A stretch of 64,000 nt of DNA from Winogradskyella alexanderae (GCF_020166335.1 NZ_JAIUJR010000001.1:620001-684000), one strand, 5' to 3'; shown: positions 1 through 9,555, counted from the first letter of the stretch. Translations and numbers: made by a program. The notes: generated from the sequence alone by a model not told the origin.

Positions 1-255
1 GAATTACCAGAGGAAGACCGTAAGGATAAAAATCTGGTAAAAGCCATGAGACATTATGATTATACGGTAAATGTTACTTGGGTAATGGCGCATTACAATA
101 CTGCGGTACATTACATTGAAAGTGGTCTTGGAGATGGAGAAGCAACCGGTGGTAGCGATTGGAAAAAGTATATGCATCCAAGATACCAAAGGCGCATTTT
201 CTTTCCGGAATTGTGGACAGAGGAAGAATTAAAAAATTGGGGAAACAACATATAA
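1..255 (+). CDS. Tryptophan 2,3-dioxygenase family protein (3' end only)
   Basis: The reading frame is open from base 1 and ends at a TAA at 253-255, so only the last 84 residues are present. They contain NVTWVMAHYNTAVHYI, then GEATGGSDWKKYM, then IFFPELW. A helix followed by a Gly/Thr-rich TGGS loop and a terminal FFPEL is what I expect at the C-terminus of haem-dependent tryptophan 2,3-dioxygenases, which open the indole ring in the kynurenine pathway. The N-terminal haem and substrate residues lie outside the window, so the call rests on the tail alone. The next gene starts 11 bases downstream on the same strand, suggesting co-transcription with the M23 peptidase and pgi. Confidence 0.65.
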   Translation, partial: ELPEEDRKDKNLVKAMRHYDYTVNVTWVMAHYNTAVHYIESGLGDGEATGGSDWKKYMHPRYQRRIFFPELWTEEELKNWGNNI

Positions 256-266
256 TAAATGCATTA

Positions 267-1562
267 ATGCACTTAAAAAGATTAGTAGCAATAGCTGGAA
301 TAGCAGTGATTTTTTTCACCTGTAAGAATGAAGATCCAGCCAAAGCATATGAAAAAGAATTTGCTGAGATTGTAGAAGAAGAGAAAATCCTAGAATTTGG
401 TTTTAACCTAAAGGATTATATTGTAAAGCGCGATACCATTAAGAAAGGTGATAGTTTTGGAGAAATAATGGAGCGCAATAAAATAGGATATCCTAAAATC
501 TTCGAAATTGCAGAAAAAGCAAAAGACACTTTTGACATCGCAAGACGACTCATGCCAGGAAGACCATATACCTTACTGTGTTCTAAGGATAGTCTAGAAA
601 TACCATCAACATTCATTTACCAGCCTAGTGTAGAAGATTACGTTGTAATTAATTTTAAGGATTCAGTAGAAGTTTATACGAGTAAAAAGCCTATTAAATA
701 TGTAGAAAAAACGGCTACCGGAATTATTGAGAATAATATATCTCAAACATTAGATGAAAAAGGATTAAGTCAAGTTCTTGCTAATAAAATGGCAGACGAT
801 ATTTATGCGTGGACGATAGATTTTAGGAGACTTTATCCTGGAGATCGCTTTAAAGTTATTTATACAGATAAGTATATTTCAGATTCTATTTATGCAGGTG
901 TTCATGAAGTTAAAGCGGCCTATTTTGAACATAATGGTGATTCGCTTTATGCTTTTCAGTTTGTAACGGATACGTTAAAAGGAATTAAGGACTACTTTAA
1001 TGAGGATGCCAAAAATCTGAGACGTGCCTTCTTAAAAATGCCGGTTAAATTCGGTAGGCTTTCATCAAGATATAATCTTAAGAGGCGTATAGCTTACTAT
1101 GGTTACAAGGTTAGACCTCATAAAGGAACAGATTTTGCTGCTCCTGTTGGCACACCAATTATGGCAACAGCTAATGGTACTGTTATAGAATCTACCAGGC
1201 GAGGTGGTAATGGCAAATATGTTAAGATTCGCCACAATGATACTTATACCACCCAATACTTGCACATGAGTCGTCAAGCAGTAAAAAAAGGAGAATATGT
1301 AAAGCAAGGGGATATTATTGGTTACGTTGGGATGACAGGGAATACAGGTGGTCCACACGTTTGTTATCGTTTTTGGAAAAATGGTAGACAAGTAGATCCC
1401 TTTAAACAAAAATTACCGGAAGCTAAGCCTATTTCAGATAGTTTAAAGGAAAGATTTTTAGTTCATATCAAGCCAATAAAGCAACAACTAGATAACATAT
1501 TCTTCTTGGAGGCAGAGCCTAAAAAAGTTGAAACCACTATAACCGAAGATCCAATTTTATAA
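267..1562 (+). CDS. M23 family metallopeptidase, probable lipoprotein
   Basis: Predicted 431-residue peptidoglycan DD-metallopeptidase. I choose ATG 267 because an in-frame start at 159 lies inside the preceding gene, while 267 gives a hydrophobic signal ending in FFTC, a plausible lipobox with Cys19. The N-terminal two thirds is a LysM/OapA-like spacer typical of large M23 envelope enzymes. The LytM domain holds H285-KGT-D289, H333 (YLHMS) and GPHVCYRF around 362-368. The usual HxH zinc motif is therefore H364-V-C366, with Cys at the zinc-ligand position. It sits 11 bases after the dioxygenase gene and 2 bases before pgi. It probably cleaves cross-links or activates another hydrolase in the periplasm. 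Confidence 0.85.
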   Translation: MHLKRLVAIAGIAVIFFTCKNEDPAKAYEKEFAEIVEEEKILEFGFNLKDYIVKRDTIKKGDSFGEIMERNKIGYPKIFEIAEKAKDTFDIARRLMPGRPYTLLCSKDSLEIPSTFIYQPSVEDYVVINFKDSVEVYTSKKPIKYVEKTATGIIENNISQTLDEKGLSQVLANKMADDIYAWTIDFRRLYPGDRFKVIYTDKYISDSIYAGVHEVKAAYFEHNGDSLYAFQFVTDTLKGIKDYFNEDAKNLRRAFLKMPVKFGRLSSRYNLKRRIAYYGYKVRPHKGTDFAAPVGTPIMATANGTVIESTRRGGNGKYVKIRHNDTYTTQYLHMSRQAVKKGEYVKQGDIIGYVGMTGNTGGPHVCYRFWKNGRQVDPFKQKLPEAKPISDSLKERFLVHIKPIKQQLDNIFFLEAEPKKVETTITEDPIL

Positions 1563-1564
1563 AA

Positions 1565-3211
1565 ATGGCATTAAAATCAACCAATCCTACCAAGACAGAA
1601 TCTTGGAGCAAACTACAATCACATTTTAATTCAATTAAAGACAAACATCTTAAAGACCTTTTTTCTGGTAATCCTAATAGAGCAAACCAACTTACAATAG
1701 AGTGGGAAGATTTTTTGGTTGATTTCTCAAAGAACAGGATAGCGACAGAAACAATTGATTACCTCATTGAACTTGCTAATGAGGTTGATTTAAAAGACGC
1801 GATTAAAAAATATTTTCAAGGTGACATTATCAATGCCACCGAAGGAAGAGCTGTATTGCATACAGCACTGAGAACAAAACAAGATTCAAAAGTACTTGTG
1901 AATGGCGAGAATGTTGTGCCTGGTATTTTTGCTGTTAAACAAAAAATTAAAGATTTTACAGAAGCAGTCATAAATGGCACACACAAAGGGTATACTGGTA
2001 AAGCGATTACCGACATTGTAAACATTGGAATAGGAGGATCGGACCTCGGGCCAGCAATGGTGGTTGATTCATTGCAATTTTATAAAAACCATCTCACTAC
2101 GCATTTTGTAAGCAATGTTGATGGAGATCATCATAAAGAGATTATCAAAAATTTAAATCCAGAAACCACTTTGTTTGTGATTGTTTCAAAGACATTTACA
2201 ACACAGGAGACGCTATCTAATGCAAACTCAATTAGGGCGTGGTTTTTAGAAGCACTTCCAACTGAAGCTGTTTCTAAACATTTTGTTGCTGTTTCTACCA
2301 ATATAGGAAGTGTTAAGGCCTTTGGTATAGATGAAAACAATATATTCCCAATGAAAGATTGGGTAGGAGGACGCTTTTCCCTATGGAGTTCTGTTGGCCT
2401 TTCAATAAGCTTGGCTTTAGGATACCAAAATTTTGAAGATTTGTTGAAGGGTGCGCAAAAAATGGACGAACATTTTAGAGCAACAGATTTCAAAAAAAAC
2501 ATTCCTGTTATAGCAGCACTTTTGACAGTTTGGTATAACAATTTTTTTAAGGCAGAAAGCGAAGCAATTATTCCTTATACCCAGTACTTAAATCAGTTTG
2601 CAACCTATCTCCAACAAGGAATTATGGAGAGTAATGGAAAAAGTGTTGATAGGTCAGGGAAAAGAGTAGATTACCAAACTGGAACATTGATTTGGGGTGA
2701 ACCTGGAACAAACTCGCAACATGCTTTTTTTCAATTAATTCATCAAGGCACTAAATTGATACCTACTGATTTTATAGGATTTGTTAAGTCATTACATGGT
2801 AACACCGAGCATCATGATAAGCTTATGTCAAATTATTTTGCCCAGACAGAGGCTTTAATGAATGGGAAAACAGAAGATGAGGTTTTAGCTGAATTAAATA
2901 GTCAAGGATTAGATGAAACAGAAATCAACAAACTACTGCCTTTTAAAATATTTGAGGGAAATAAACCAACGACTTCAGTTTTAATAAATAAACTCACTCC
3001 TGAAAGTTTAGGAAAGCTTATAGCCATGTATGAGCATAAAATATTTGTTGAAGGGATTATTTGGAATATCTATAGTTACGACCAATTTGGTGTAGAACTA
3101 GGCAAACAACTGGCAAAAACCATATTAAATGAGCTAGATGATAGCTCTGTTAAACATAATCATGATGCTTCAACCCAACATTTGATAGATTTTTATAGAA
3201 AGAATAAATAA
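1565..3211 (+). CDS. pgi: Glucose-6-phosphate isomerase
   Basis: Interconverts glucose-6-phosphate and fructose-6-phosphate in the cytoplasm (glycolysis and gluconeogenesis). At 548 residues it matches the long bacterial/eukaryotic PGI type. The phosphosugar-binding IGIGGSDLGP lies near residue 154, and VSKTFTTQET near 209 is the SIS-fold phosphate loop. E355 (IMESNGK), H386 (NSQHAF) and K514 (VELGKQL) fall at the catalytic positions of the E. coli enzyme. It begins 2 bases after the M23 peptidase stop, so translation is probably coupled. No terminator is obvious downstream; the AT-rich gap to 3374 carries the promoter of the next gene. Confidence 0.97.
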   Translation: MALKSTNPTKTESWSKLQSHFNSIKDKHLKDLFSGNPNRANQLTIEWEDFLVDFSKNRIATETIDYLIELANEVDLKDAIKKYFQGDIINATEGRAVLHTALRTKQDSKVLVNGENVVPGIFAVKQKIKDFTEAVINGTHKGYTGKAITDIVNIGIGGSDLGPAMVVDSLQFYKNHLTTHFVSNVDGDHHKEIIKNLNPETTLFVIVSKTFTTQETLSNANSIRAWFLEALPTEAVSKHFVAVSTNIGSVKAFGIDENNIFPMKDWVGGRFSLWSSVGLSISLALGYQNFEDLLKGAQKMDEHFRATDFKKNIPVIAALLTVWYNNFFKAESEAIIPYTQYLNQFATYLQQGIMESNGKSVDRSGKRVDYQTGTLIWGEPGTNSQHAFFQLIHQGTKLIPTDFIGFVKSLHGNTEHHDKLMSNYFAQTEALMNGKTEDEVLAELNSQGLDETEINKLLPFKIFEGNKPTTSVLINKLTPESLGKLIAMYEHKIFVEGIIWNIYSYDQFGVELGKQLAKTILNELDDSSVKHNHDASTQHLIDFYRKNK

Positions 3212-3331
3212 ATAGTGTTAAAAAAATTAAGAATACATTATTTATTAATTCTATATTTTGATAATACCACAATTAACGTGCATTTGCATCATTTCTTAAC
3301 ATTTAGTTAATGTTTTAATTAGAGTTATACG

Positions 3332-3339
3332 TAATTTTG
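3332..3339 (+). promoter_or_regulatory. Bacteroidota -7 promoter box for the TonB-dependent receptor
   Basis: TAATTTTG matches the TAnnTTTG -7 consensus of the Bacteroidota primary sigma factor. No clean TTG lies at the -33 distance. The implied transcript starts near 3344, giving a leader of about 30 bases before ATG 3375. Confidence 0.55.
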
Positions 3340-3374
3340 CACCACTAATAGAAACCAATTAACTTAAATTTTAT

Positions 3375-6008
3375 ATGAAAAAATTTAACTATTTTTTATT
3401 GACAGCTGTATTAACGTTGTTTACTACAGTAGCTTTTGCTCAAAGTACAATTACCGGTAAGGTGATTGACGGCGAGATGAATGCACCACTGCCTGGAGCA
3501 AACATAATTGTGAAGGGTACTACAAATGGCGCAACTTCAGATTTTGATGGTAATTTTACTATCACAGCACAATCAAATTCTGGAGAATTAGAAATTTCTT
3601 ATGTTGGATTCGCGACACGAGTATTAAAATTTAATGGAGACACAAACTTGGGTAACATCGTATTAGAATTGGATAATTCTTTAGAGGAAGTTATCGTTGT
3701 TGGTACAGGTGTAATTGATATCGCTGAAGCGAGACAAACACCAGTGGCTGTTTCTACTATTAAAGGAAAAGACATTCAGTTGAAAATTTCAGGTAACACT
3801 GAATTTACTGAGTCTATGAAAAATACTCCTTCTGTTTACGTTTCTAACCAAGCAGGTGGTTTCGGTGATAGTAGAATTTTTCTTAGAGGATTCGATGATA
3901 CAAACACTGCTTTCTTATTAAATGGTCAACCAATTAATAGTGTTGAGGACGGTAGAATGTTTTGGTCTAACTGGGCAGGTATGGCAGATGTTGCTAATGC
4001 TGTTCAGGTACAGAGAGGTCTAGGGTCTTCTAAACTTGCTATTTCATCAGTAGGTGGTACGGTTAACATTGTATCTAAAACGACTGAACAAAGAGAAGGA
4101 GGATTTGTTAGATTTATGGGAGGTAACGATAGTTTCGCAAAAGGAACATTTGCTTACAACTCAGGCGTTAATGACAAAGGATGGGCTTTTTCTGTATTAG
4201 TAGATCACTGGCAAGCACATAGAAAGTACTCAATTGGTACTGCTGGGCAAGGGCAAAACTACCTTTTTTCTGTAGGTTATAAACCAAACGAAAGAAATAC
4301 GTTTAACTTCTTAATAACAGGTGCACCACAGTGGCACGATCAAAACTTCTCAAGTGATTTAGAAGAGTTTGAATTATATGGTGAGAAGTACAACCCAAAT
4401 ACTGGTTTTAGAGATGGTGAGCGTTTTACAGAAAGACGTAACTACTACCACAAGCCTGTTGCAAACCTTAACTGGGATTTTGATATAAACGATAATTTAG
4501 ATTTATCTACTGTGCTCTACGCGTCTTGGGGCCGTGGTGGTGGAACCGGAATGTTAGGTAGCAGTGGAAACAGAGTTAGATTAGAATCTAACGGACAAAT
4601 TGATTTTGACCAGATAGTTTTAAATAACCAAGCTGCTGCAGATTCTAATGGATTTGCTGGGTTCAGCGATGGATTTGTAAGACGTTCATCTGTAAATAAC
4701 CACAACTGGTACGGTTTATTATCTAACTTAAATATTGAGTCTGGTGAAAACTGGAACTTTAATGTTGGTTTTGATGGTAGATTATATCGTGGTGACCACT
4801 GGAGACAAATTAATGATTTAATGGGTCTTGATGGTTTTACTGATAACTTTAGAACAGATCGTCCTGACGACTATGTATTTACTAATACATTTGAGGCTAA
4901 CCCATGGTCCGCATTATTTGATTTTGCGGATGAAGCAGAAAGAACCCAGTTTGATTATTCTGAGAATATTAACTATATCGGTGGATTTGGACAGGCAGAA
5001 TACGCAACAGAGGATTTCTCAGTCTTTGTTCAAGCTGCATTATCTACACAATCGTTCCAGAGAACAGGTAGATTTACAGGTAGAACTGTAAATGGTATAG
5101 ATGGTCTTGGTGAATCTGAGAAAGTAAATAAAACAGGGTATCAAATTAAAGGTGGTGCATCTTACAACCTTGATGAAAACAACACATTATTTGCTAATAT
5201 TGGAACATTCTCAAGACAACCGTTCTTAGATAACATCTTCGCAGACATCAGAAACTCAAATGCTTTAGTAGAAGTTGAACAACCTGATGGATCTACTAGT
5301 GGAATTGACAATGAAGAAATCGTAGGGTTTGAAGCTGGTTACAGATTTAAAAACAGTACTTTCAGATTTAATATAGACGTATATAGAACAGAATGGGGTA
5401 ACCGTTTCTTAACTTTTGGTACTGCGCTACCAAACGATGAATTTGGTATTTATCGTTTCACTGACGTAACGCAAATTCACCAAGGTGTTGAATTTGATTT
5501 TGAGTACCGTCCTGTTAGTGGTAATATATCGTTTAGAGGTTACGGTTCTATTGGTAACTGGAAATACGAGGGTACAACACCATTTACATTGCAAAATGAT
5601 GATACACAGCAGTTCTTAGAAGATGCTGGTACAGTAGATATCACTGACGTAAAAGTTGGTAATGCACCTCAAACATCTTTTGGTGCAGGAGTAGTATGGA
5701 ATATCACAGAAGGTTTATCTGTAGATATGGACTATAATATCTTCGCAGACCTTTACGAGTTTGTTGATGTAGATGAAGCAGTAGAAGATGCCCTTAATGG
5801 AAGAGTTTACGAATCTCAAAGATTACCATCTTATACTTTAGCTGATGCAGGTTTGACTTACAGATTTTCTTTAGGAGACAACAGAATGACTTTTAGAGCA
5901 AACGTTAACAACTTGTTTAATACACCTTACATTAGCCAAACAGATAACTTTGGTACATTCTTAGGAATTGGAAGAATTTGGAACGCAAGTTTACGTTACA
6001 ACTTCTAA
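3375..6008 (+). CDS. TonB-dependent receptor with carboxypeptidase-like N-terminal domain
   Basis: An 877-residue outer-membrane receptor. A signal peptide (MKKFNYFLLTAVLTL, cleavage near AFAQ) is followed by a CarboxypepD_reg-like domain (TGKVIDGEMNAPLPGANI, residues 25-100) that is common in this phylum. The plug follows (FLRGFDDTNTAFLLNGQPIN, about 110-230), and the 22-strand barrel ends in an aromatic C-terminal strand (ASLRYNF). Such receptors import bulky ligands using TonB-ExbBD energy. No SusD partner, transporter or regulator is adjacent, so the substrate cannot be named; the single receptor without SusD fits siderophore-, vitamin- or peptide-type ligands better than glycans. It has its own promoter and is followed by a terminator, so it is probably monocistronic. 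Confidence 0.93.
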   Translation: MKKFNYFLLTAVLTLFTTVAFAQSTITGKVIDGEMNAPLPGANIIVKGTTNGATSDFDGNFTITAQSNSGELEISYVGFATRVLKFNGDTNLGNIVLELDNSLEEVIVVGTGVIDIAEARQTPVAVSTIKGKDIQLKISGNTEFTESMKNTPSVYVSNQAGGFGDSRIFLRGFDDTNTAFLLNGQPINSVEDGRMFWSNWAGMADVANAVQVQRGLGSSKLAISSVGGTVNIVSKTTEQREGGFVRFMGGNDSFAKGTFAYNSGVNDKGWAFSVLVDHWQAHRKYSIGTAGQGQNYLFSVGYKPNERNTFNFLITGAPQWHDQNFSSDLEEFELYGEKYNPNTGFRDGERFTERRNYYHKPVANLNWDFDINDNLDLSTVLYASWGRGGGTGMLGSSGNRVRLESNGQIDFDQIVLNNQAAADSNGFAGFSDGFVRRSSVNNHNWYGLLSNLNIESGENWNFNVGFDGRLYRGDHWRQINDLMGLDGFTDNFRTDRPDDYVFTNTFEANPWSALFDFADEAERTQFDYSENINYIGGFGQAEYATEDFSVFVQAALSTQSFQRTGRFTGRTVNGIDGLGESEKVNKTGYQIKGGASYNLDENNTLFANIGTFSRQPFLDNIFADIRNSNALVEVEQPDGSTSGIDNEEIVGFEAGYRFKNSTFRFNIDVYRTEWGNRFLTFGTALPNDEFGIYRFTDVTQIHQGVEFDFEYRPVSGNISFRGYGSIGNWKYEGTTPFTLQNDDTQQFLEDAGTVDITDVKVGNAPQTSFGAGVVWNITEGLSVDMDYNIFADLYEFVDVDEAVEDALNGRVYESQRLPSYTLADAGLTYRFSLGDNRMTFRANVNNLFNTPYISQTDNFGTFLGIGRIWNASLRYNF

Positions 6009-6028
6009 TTTTTAATAATTATAATACT

Positions 6029-6060
6029 AAAAAAGCAACCTTAAATGGGTTGCTTTTTTT
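6029..6060 (+). terminator. Intrinsic terminator after the TonB-dependent receptor
   Basis: A GCAACC / GGTTGC stem extended by A-T pairs is flanked by an A-run and a T-run. It is nearly symmetrical and can also serve the minus-strand gene ending at 6086. Confidence 0.85.
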
Positions 6061-6085
6061 GTTTAGTATATATGGTTTCTGATTG

Positions 6086-6655
6086 CTATTGTTTCCAAAC
6101 AAGAGTTTCCATAAGTCGTTTAATATCCTTTTTTAAATACTCTGAGGCAGGATAAATAGAATCATAATTGGGTTTGGCATAAAAGTATAAAGAACCACTT
6201 ATAAAGTGACTTATACTGTCTGTTAAGTAAAATTGAGATTGTGAAGCAGCATCGCCACCAATTTCATATAGCATGCCGTACACTTTATTTTCTGGGCTTA
6301 AAAATTCCTTTGGGAGAATCTCATCTGCTTTTATAGTGTGTGTTTGGGTTAGGTTTTGCGCATCTCTCAGCAAACTATCCAAGTTGTTATTTCTTATTTT
6401 TTGATACGTGAGATATATCGTAGCCTTCATTGAAGGATATTTTATATCAATACCTTTTATTTCGCCAGTTGTTTTGATGTTTTTAATTGGCTCTGACATT
6501 TCATTTTTATCAAATTCAAACGGTAAGGGAATTTTGGACTTGTTATATTTGGCGGTAGGGTAATCTAGTCTAAGGTAGCCATTTGGTTTAGGAAGACTGT
6601 CGTCACCACAACTGAATAATGTCAGGAAAAATAATGGAAATAAAACTTTTTTCAT
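6086..6655 (-). CDS. gldD: Gliding motility lipoprotein GldD
   Basis: A 189-residue lipoprotein with the signal MKKVLFPLFFLTLFSCGDD, giving lipidated Cys16. The mature start has the PNGYLRLDYPTAKYN segment I associate with GldD. In Flavobacterium johnsoniae GldD is required for gliding motility, and genes of this group belong to the gliding/type IX secretion machinery. Its biochemical role is not settled. The ATG overlaps the gldE stop by 4 bases, so the two are translationally coupled. The gldD-gldE order beside ssb and mutY supports the name. No other gld, spr or por gene is in the window. Confidence 0.9.
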   Translation of the reverse strand: MKKVLFPLFFLTLFSCGDDSLPKPNGYLRLDYPTAKYNKSKIPLPFEFDKNEMSEPIKNIKTTGEIKGIDIKYPSMKATIYLTYQKIRNNNLDSLLRDAQNLTQTHTIKADEILPKEFLSPENKVYGMLYEIGGDAASQSQFYLTDSISHFISGSLYFYAKPNYDSIYPASEYLKKDIKRLMETLVWKQ

Positions 6656-7971
6656 TCCAATGGGTTAAGTAGGGTTAATTTAATCTGTTTAATGCGTTTA
6701 CGCTCAAGTGCTTCTACTGTAAAAACGTAATTTTTGAAATTTATTTTGCTCCCTATCCTTGGAAAACCTCCTGATATTTCTAAAACAAATCCCGCTAGTG
6801 TTTCGGCGTCTCCTTTCTTAGCTTCAAAATGAACTATATCCTCTTCGATTCCAACTATTTTGTAAACATCCTTTAAAGGTGTTTTACCTTCAAAACTATA
6901 GTTGTATTCGTCAAGTTTTGTAAATATTAAATCTTCATCGTCATATTCGTCACTTATGTCACCCACGATTTCTTCAATAATATCTTCTAACGAAACAAGT
7001 CCTGAAGTGCCACCATATTCATCCACGACGACAGCGAGATGAACTTTTTTTTCTTGAAATTCATCCATAAGATCATCAAGCTTTTTATTTTCAGGCACAA
7101 AAAAAGGTTCTCGTAAAAGTTTGGTCCAATTGAATGTTTTTTTATTGAGATGAGGTAAAAGATCTTTCACGTAAAGTACGCCTTTTATGGTATCAATATT
7201 TTCTTCATAAACAGGTATTCTCGAGTAGCCGTTTTCAATGATGTCGTCAATTATAGATTCAAATGGCGTATTAATATCTAATGCAAATAAATCCATCCTG
7301 GGGCGCATTACTTGTTTGGTGTCAGTATTGCCAAAAGAGACAATACCCTTAAGTAGTTTCTGCTCCTCTTGAGTTGTCCCATTGTCATGTGTTAATTCTA
7401 ATGCTTGGGATAATTGATCTACACTTAGATTAGATTTTTGTTTGCCTAAAGTGTTTTGCATTTTAATAGTCACAAACCGCATAGGAAGACTAATTGGAGA
7501 AAAAATTACATCCAATACTTTTAACGGTTTTGCCATGAATGAAGAGAATTCAACACTATTGCGACTTGCATAGATTTTTGGTATTATTTCGCCAAACAAT
7601 AAAATTAAAAAGGTAGCGCTAACCACTTCAAGCAGAAATCTTACAAGTGAACTTGAAATATTTTTAAATATAGTCTCGCCTATGTAGGCAAACAATAAAA
7701 CAATAGCTATGTTAATAAAATTGTTTGCTACTAGAATAGTGGCTAATAGCTTTTTTGGACGTTCCAATAAATTGGATATAATCTGCATTCTTGCAGATTT
7801 GTTTTCGATACCCTCATCTATTTTTGCTTTCGTTAATGAGAATATAGCCACTTCTGCACCAGATACCATGGCGGAACAAGCAAGGAGTATTATTAACAAT
7901 ACGATGCTTGTTATGAAAGATGTGTTACTTGCTATTAGGGATATAATTAAAACCGTGGGTTCTGGATCCAA
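6652..7971 (-). CDS. gldE: GldE, CNNM/CorC-type membrane protein with CBS domains
   Basis: A 439-residue integral membrane protein of the HlyC/CorC (TlyC) type. An N-terminal DUF21/CNNM transmembrane domain (about 15-190, with helices such as IVLLIILLACSAMVSGAEV) is followed by a CBS pair (about 215-340, RMDLFALDINTPF and VAVVVDEYGGTSGLVSLED). A CorC_HlyC transporter-associated domain follows (about 355-435). Relatives transport Mg2+ or other cations. In flavobacteria this member is named GldE because it sits with gldD and is linked to gliding. Its C-terminus overlaps the gldD start and it lies 19 bases after ssb. Other CorC paralogues are possible, but the neighbourhood is diagnostic. Confidence 0.88.
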   Translation of the reverse strand: MDPEPTVLIISLIASNTSFITSIVLLIILLACSAMVSGAEVAIFSLTKAKIDEGIENKSARMQIISNLLERPKKLLATILVANNFINIAIVLLFAYIGETIFKNISSSLVRFLLEVVSATFLILLFGEIIPKIYASRNSVEFSSFMAKPLKVLDVIFSPISLPMRFVTIKMQNTLGKQKSNLSVDQLSQALELTHDNGTTQEEQKLLKGIVSFGNTDTKQVMRPRMDLFALDINTPFESIIDDIIENGYSRIPVYEENIDTIKGVLYVKDLLPHLNKKTFNWTKLLREPFFVPENKKLDDLMDEFQEKKVHLAVVVDEYGGTSGLVSLEDIIEEIVGDISDEYDDEDLIFTKLDEYNYSFEGKTPLKDVYKIVGIEEDIVHFEAKKGDAETLAGFVLEISGGFPRIGSKINFKNYVFTVEALERKRIKQIKLTLLNPLE

Positions 7972-7990
7972 GTTTATTTATTTATAGTAT

Positions 7991-8434
7991 TTAGAATGGT
8001 AAATCATCATCCTCGTCAGGTACTACGCTCTTAGCTTCTGGTTGCTGTGCTTGTTGCGATGTCATGGTATTTGTTGAAGACTGATTTGGTTGCTCATTCT
8101 TGTTAGTCAAAAATGTAAAATCAGTACATTGAATTTCCGTAGAGTAGCGTTCCATACCCTTGTCATCAGTCCATTTTCTAGTTTTTATACGTCCCTCAAT
8201 GTAAACTTTGTCACCTTTAGTAAGGTATTTTTCGCAAATTTCTGCAGCTTTGTTCCTAACTACAATATTATGCCATTCTGTATTTGTTATACGTTCGTTG
8301 GTCGTTTTGTTAGTATAGGTTTCGTTAGTTGCCAGAGGAAAGCGGCCTACGCAATTTTTATCGTCAAAATAATGCATTTTCACTTCATCCCCTAAATGCC
8401 CTATTAGCATTACTTTATTAAGCGTTCCTGACAT
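7991..8434 (-). CDS. ssb: Single-stranded DNA-binding protein
   Basis: A 147-residue SSB with an N-terminal OB fold (NKVMLIGHLGDEVKMHY to about residue 110), a Gln/Ser-rich linker and the acidic tip DEDDDLPF. That tip is the docking peptide for replication and repair partners. The core contains TEWHNIVVRNKAAEI and GDKVYIEGRIKTRKW, both typical of bacterial SSB. It coats single-stranded DNA as a tetramer. It follows mutY by 65 bases and precedes gldE by 19, consistent with one operon. The same DDLPF tail recurs on the DUF3127 protein at 43245-43622. Confidence 0.97.
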   Translation of the reverse strand: MSGTLNKVMLIGHLGDEVKMHYFDDKNCVGRFPLATNETYTNKTTNERITNTEWHNIVVRNKAAEICEKYLTKGDKVYIEGRIKTRKWTDDKGMERYSTEIQCTDFTFLTNKNEQPNQSSTNTMTSQQAQQPEAKSVVPDEDDDLPF

Positions 8435-8499
8435 AATGGTGTTTTTTAAATAATTTTGTGTTTTTAGTTATAAATAAAGGTACTAAAAAAAATGTGATG

Positions 8500-9555
8500 T
8501 TATACCGTCTCAAAATTGAACTCGTCTATAAAATTACTTATCAAAACAGGCGTAGGATAGTCTGTTAAGTCTTTAATAGATATTGAATCTTTTGGCAATT
8601 CATCCAATTCAATTATCCAAAATTTAGTAAATAGATGTTGATGGGATAATTTATGGATTTTATCTTTCTCATTATACAAACTATAATCAAATTTTAAATT
8701 TTTTAAAAATGAATGTTTTAAGACCAATTTATTAAATGACTCAGCGGTGATACTTTCATTGGATTCAATCATGGGAAACTGATACAGATTTCTCCAAATC
8801 CCTTTTTTTGTCCGTTTTTCTATTAATGTTCTGCCTTTTTTATCAAAGCAAACTAAAAAGTTTATATAGCGCGTTTTAATCTTTGTTTTTTTAAGTTTAA
8901 CTGGTAACTCACTCACAATATTCCTGCGATGTGCTTCACAACTGTTAGTTAATGGACAACTGTTACAATCTGGATTTTTGGGACGGCATTGTCTCGCTCC
9001 GAATTCCATAATTGCTTGATTATAATTTCCGGGATCGTTAACATTAATTAGATCTGTTGCTAACGCTTTAAACTTTTTTATACCATCTGAAGTGTTAATT
9101 GGCGTATCAATACCAAAATATCGAGAAAGAACCCGGTACACGTTACCATCGACAACAGCATGCGACTCGTTAAACGCTATAGAGGCTATTGCACTTGCGG
9201 TATAATCACCAACCCCTTTAAGCTTGAGTATATTTTTATGGTTTTTAGGAAAAACACCATCAAGCTCGTACGCAATATGTTTTGCTGTAGTGTGGAGGTT
9301 ACGCGCCCTTGAGTAATAACCTAGTCCCTGCCATAGTTTTAGGACATCTTCTTCAGAAGCTTTTGCTAAATCAAAAACAGTTGGATATTTGGTAACAAAT
9401 CTTTCATAATAGGGTAATCCTTGTTTTACTTGAGTTTGTTGCAAAATAATCTCAGAGAGCCAAATATTGTATGGGTTCTTGGTATTACGCCAAGGCAAAT
9501 CTCGCTTATTTACTGAATACCAGTTAGTTATTTCTTTTTGAAAAATCATTGACAA
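8500..9555 (-). CDS. mutY: A/G-specific adenine DNA glycosylase MutY
   Basis: Removes adenine mispaired with 8-oxoguanine. The 351-residue protein shows the N-terminal substrate-recognition segment (ILQQTQV), the helix-hairpin-helix LKGVGDYTASAIAS and the catalytic Asp region AVVDGNVYRVLSRY. The four-cysteine [4Fe-4S] loop follows as C-x6-C-x2-C-x5-C (CRPKNPDC, NSC, PLTNSC). The C-terminal ~120 residues form the NUDIX-like domain that senses 8-oxoG. A second Met lies two codons downstream of the chosen start. A TAATTTTG box on the minus strand at 9570-9577 would give a very short leader. It is probably the first gene of mutY-ssb-gldE-gldD. Confidence 0.96.
   Translation of the reverse strand: MSMIFQKEITNWYSVNKRDLPWRNTKNPYNIWLSEIILQQTQVKQGLPYYERFVTKYPTVFDLAKASEEDVLKLWQGLGYYSRARNLHTTAKHIAYELDGVFPKNHKNILKLKGVGDYTASAIASIAFNESHAVVDGNVYRVLSRYFGIDTPINTSDGIKKFKALATDLINVNDPGNYNQAIMEFGARQCRPKNPDCNSCPLTNSCEAHRRNIVSELPVKLKKTKIKTRYINFLVCFDKKGRTLIEKRTKKGIWRNLYQFPMIESNESITAESFNKLVLKHSFLKNLKFDYSLYNEKDKIHKLSHQHLFTKFWIIELDELPKDSISIKDLTDYPTPVLISNFIDEFNFETV

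Noticed and set aside
159..266. Upstream in-frame start for the M23 peptidase
   Set aside because: It lies inside the dioxygenase gene and would bury the signal sequence; ATG 267 gives a proper lipoprotein signal.
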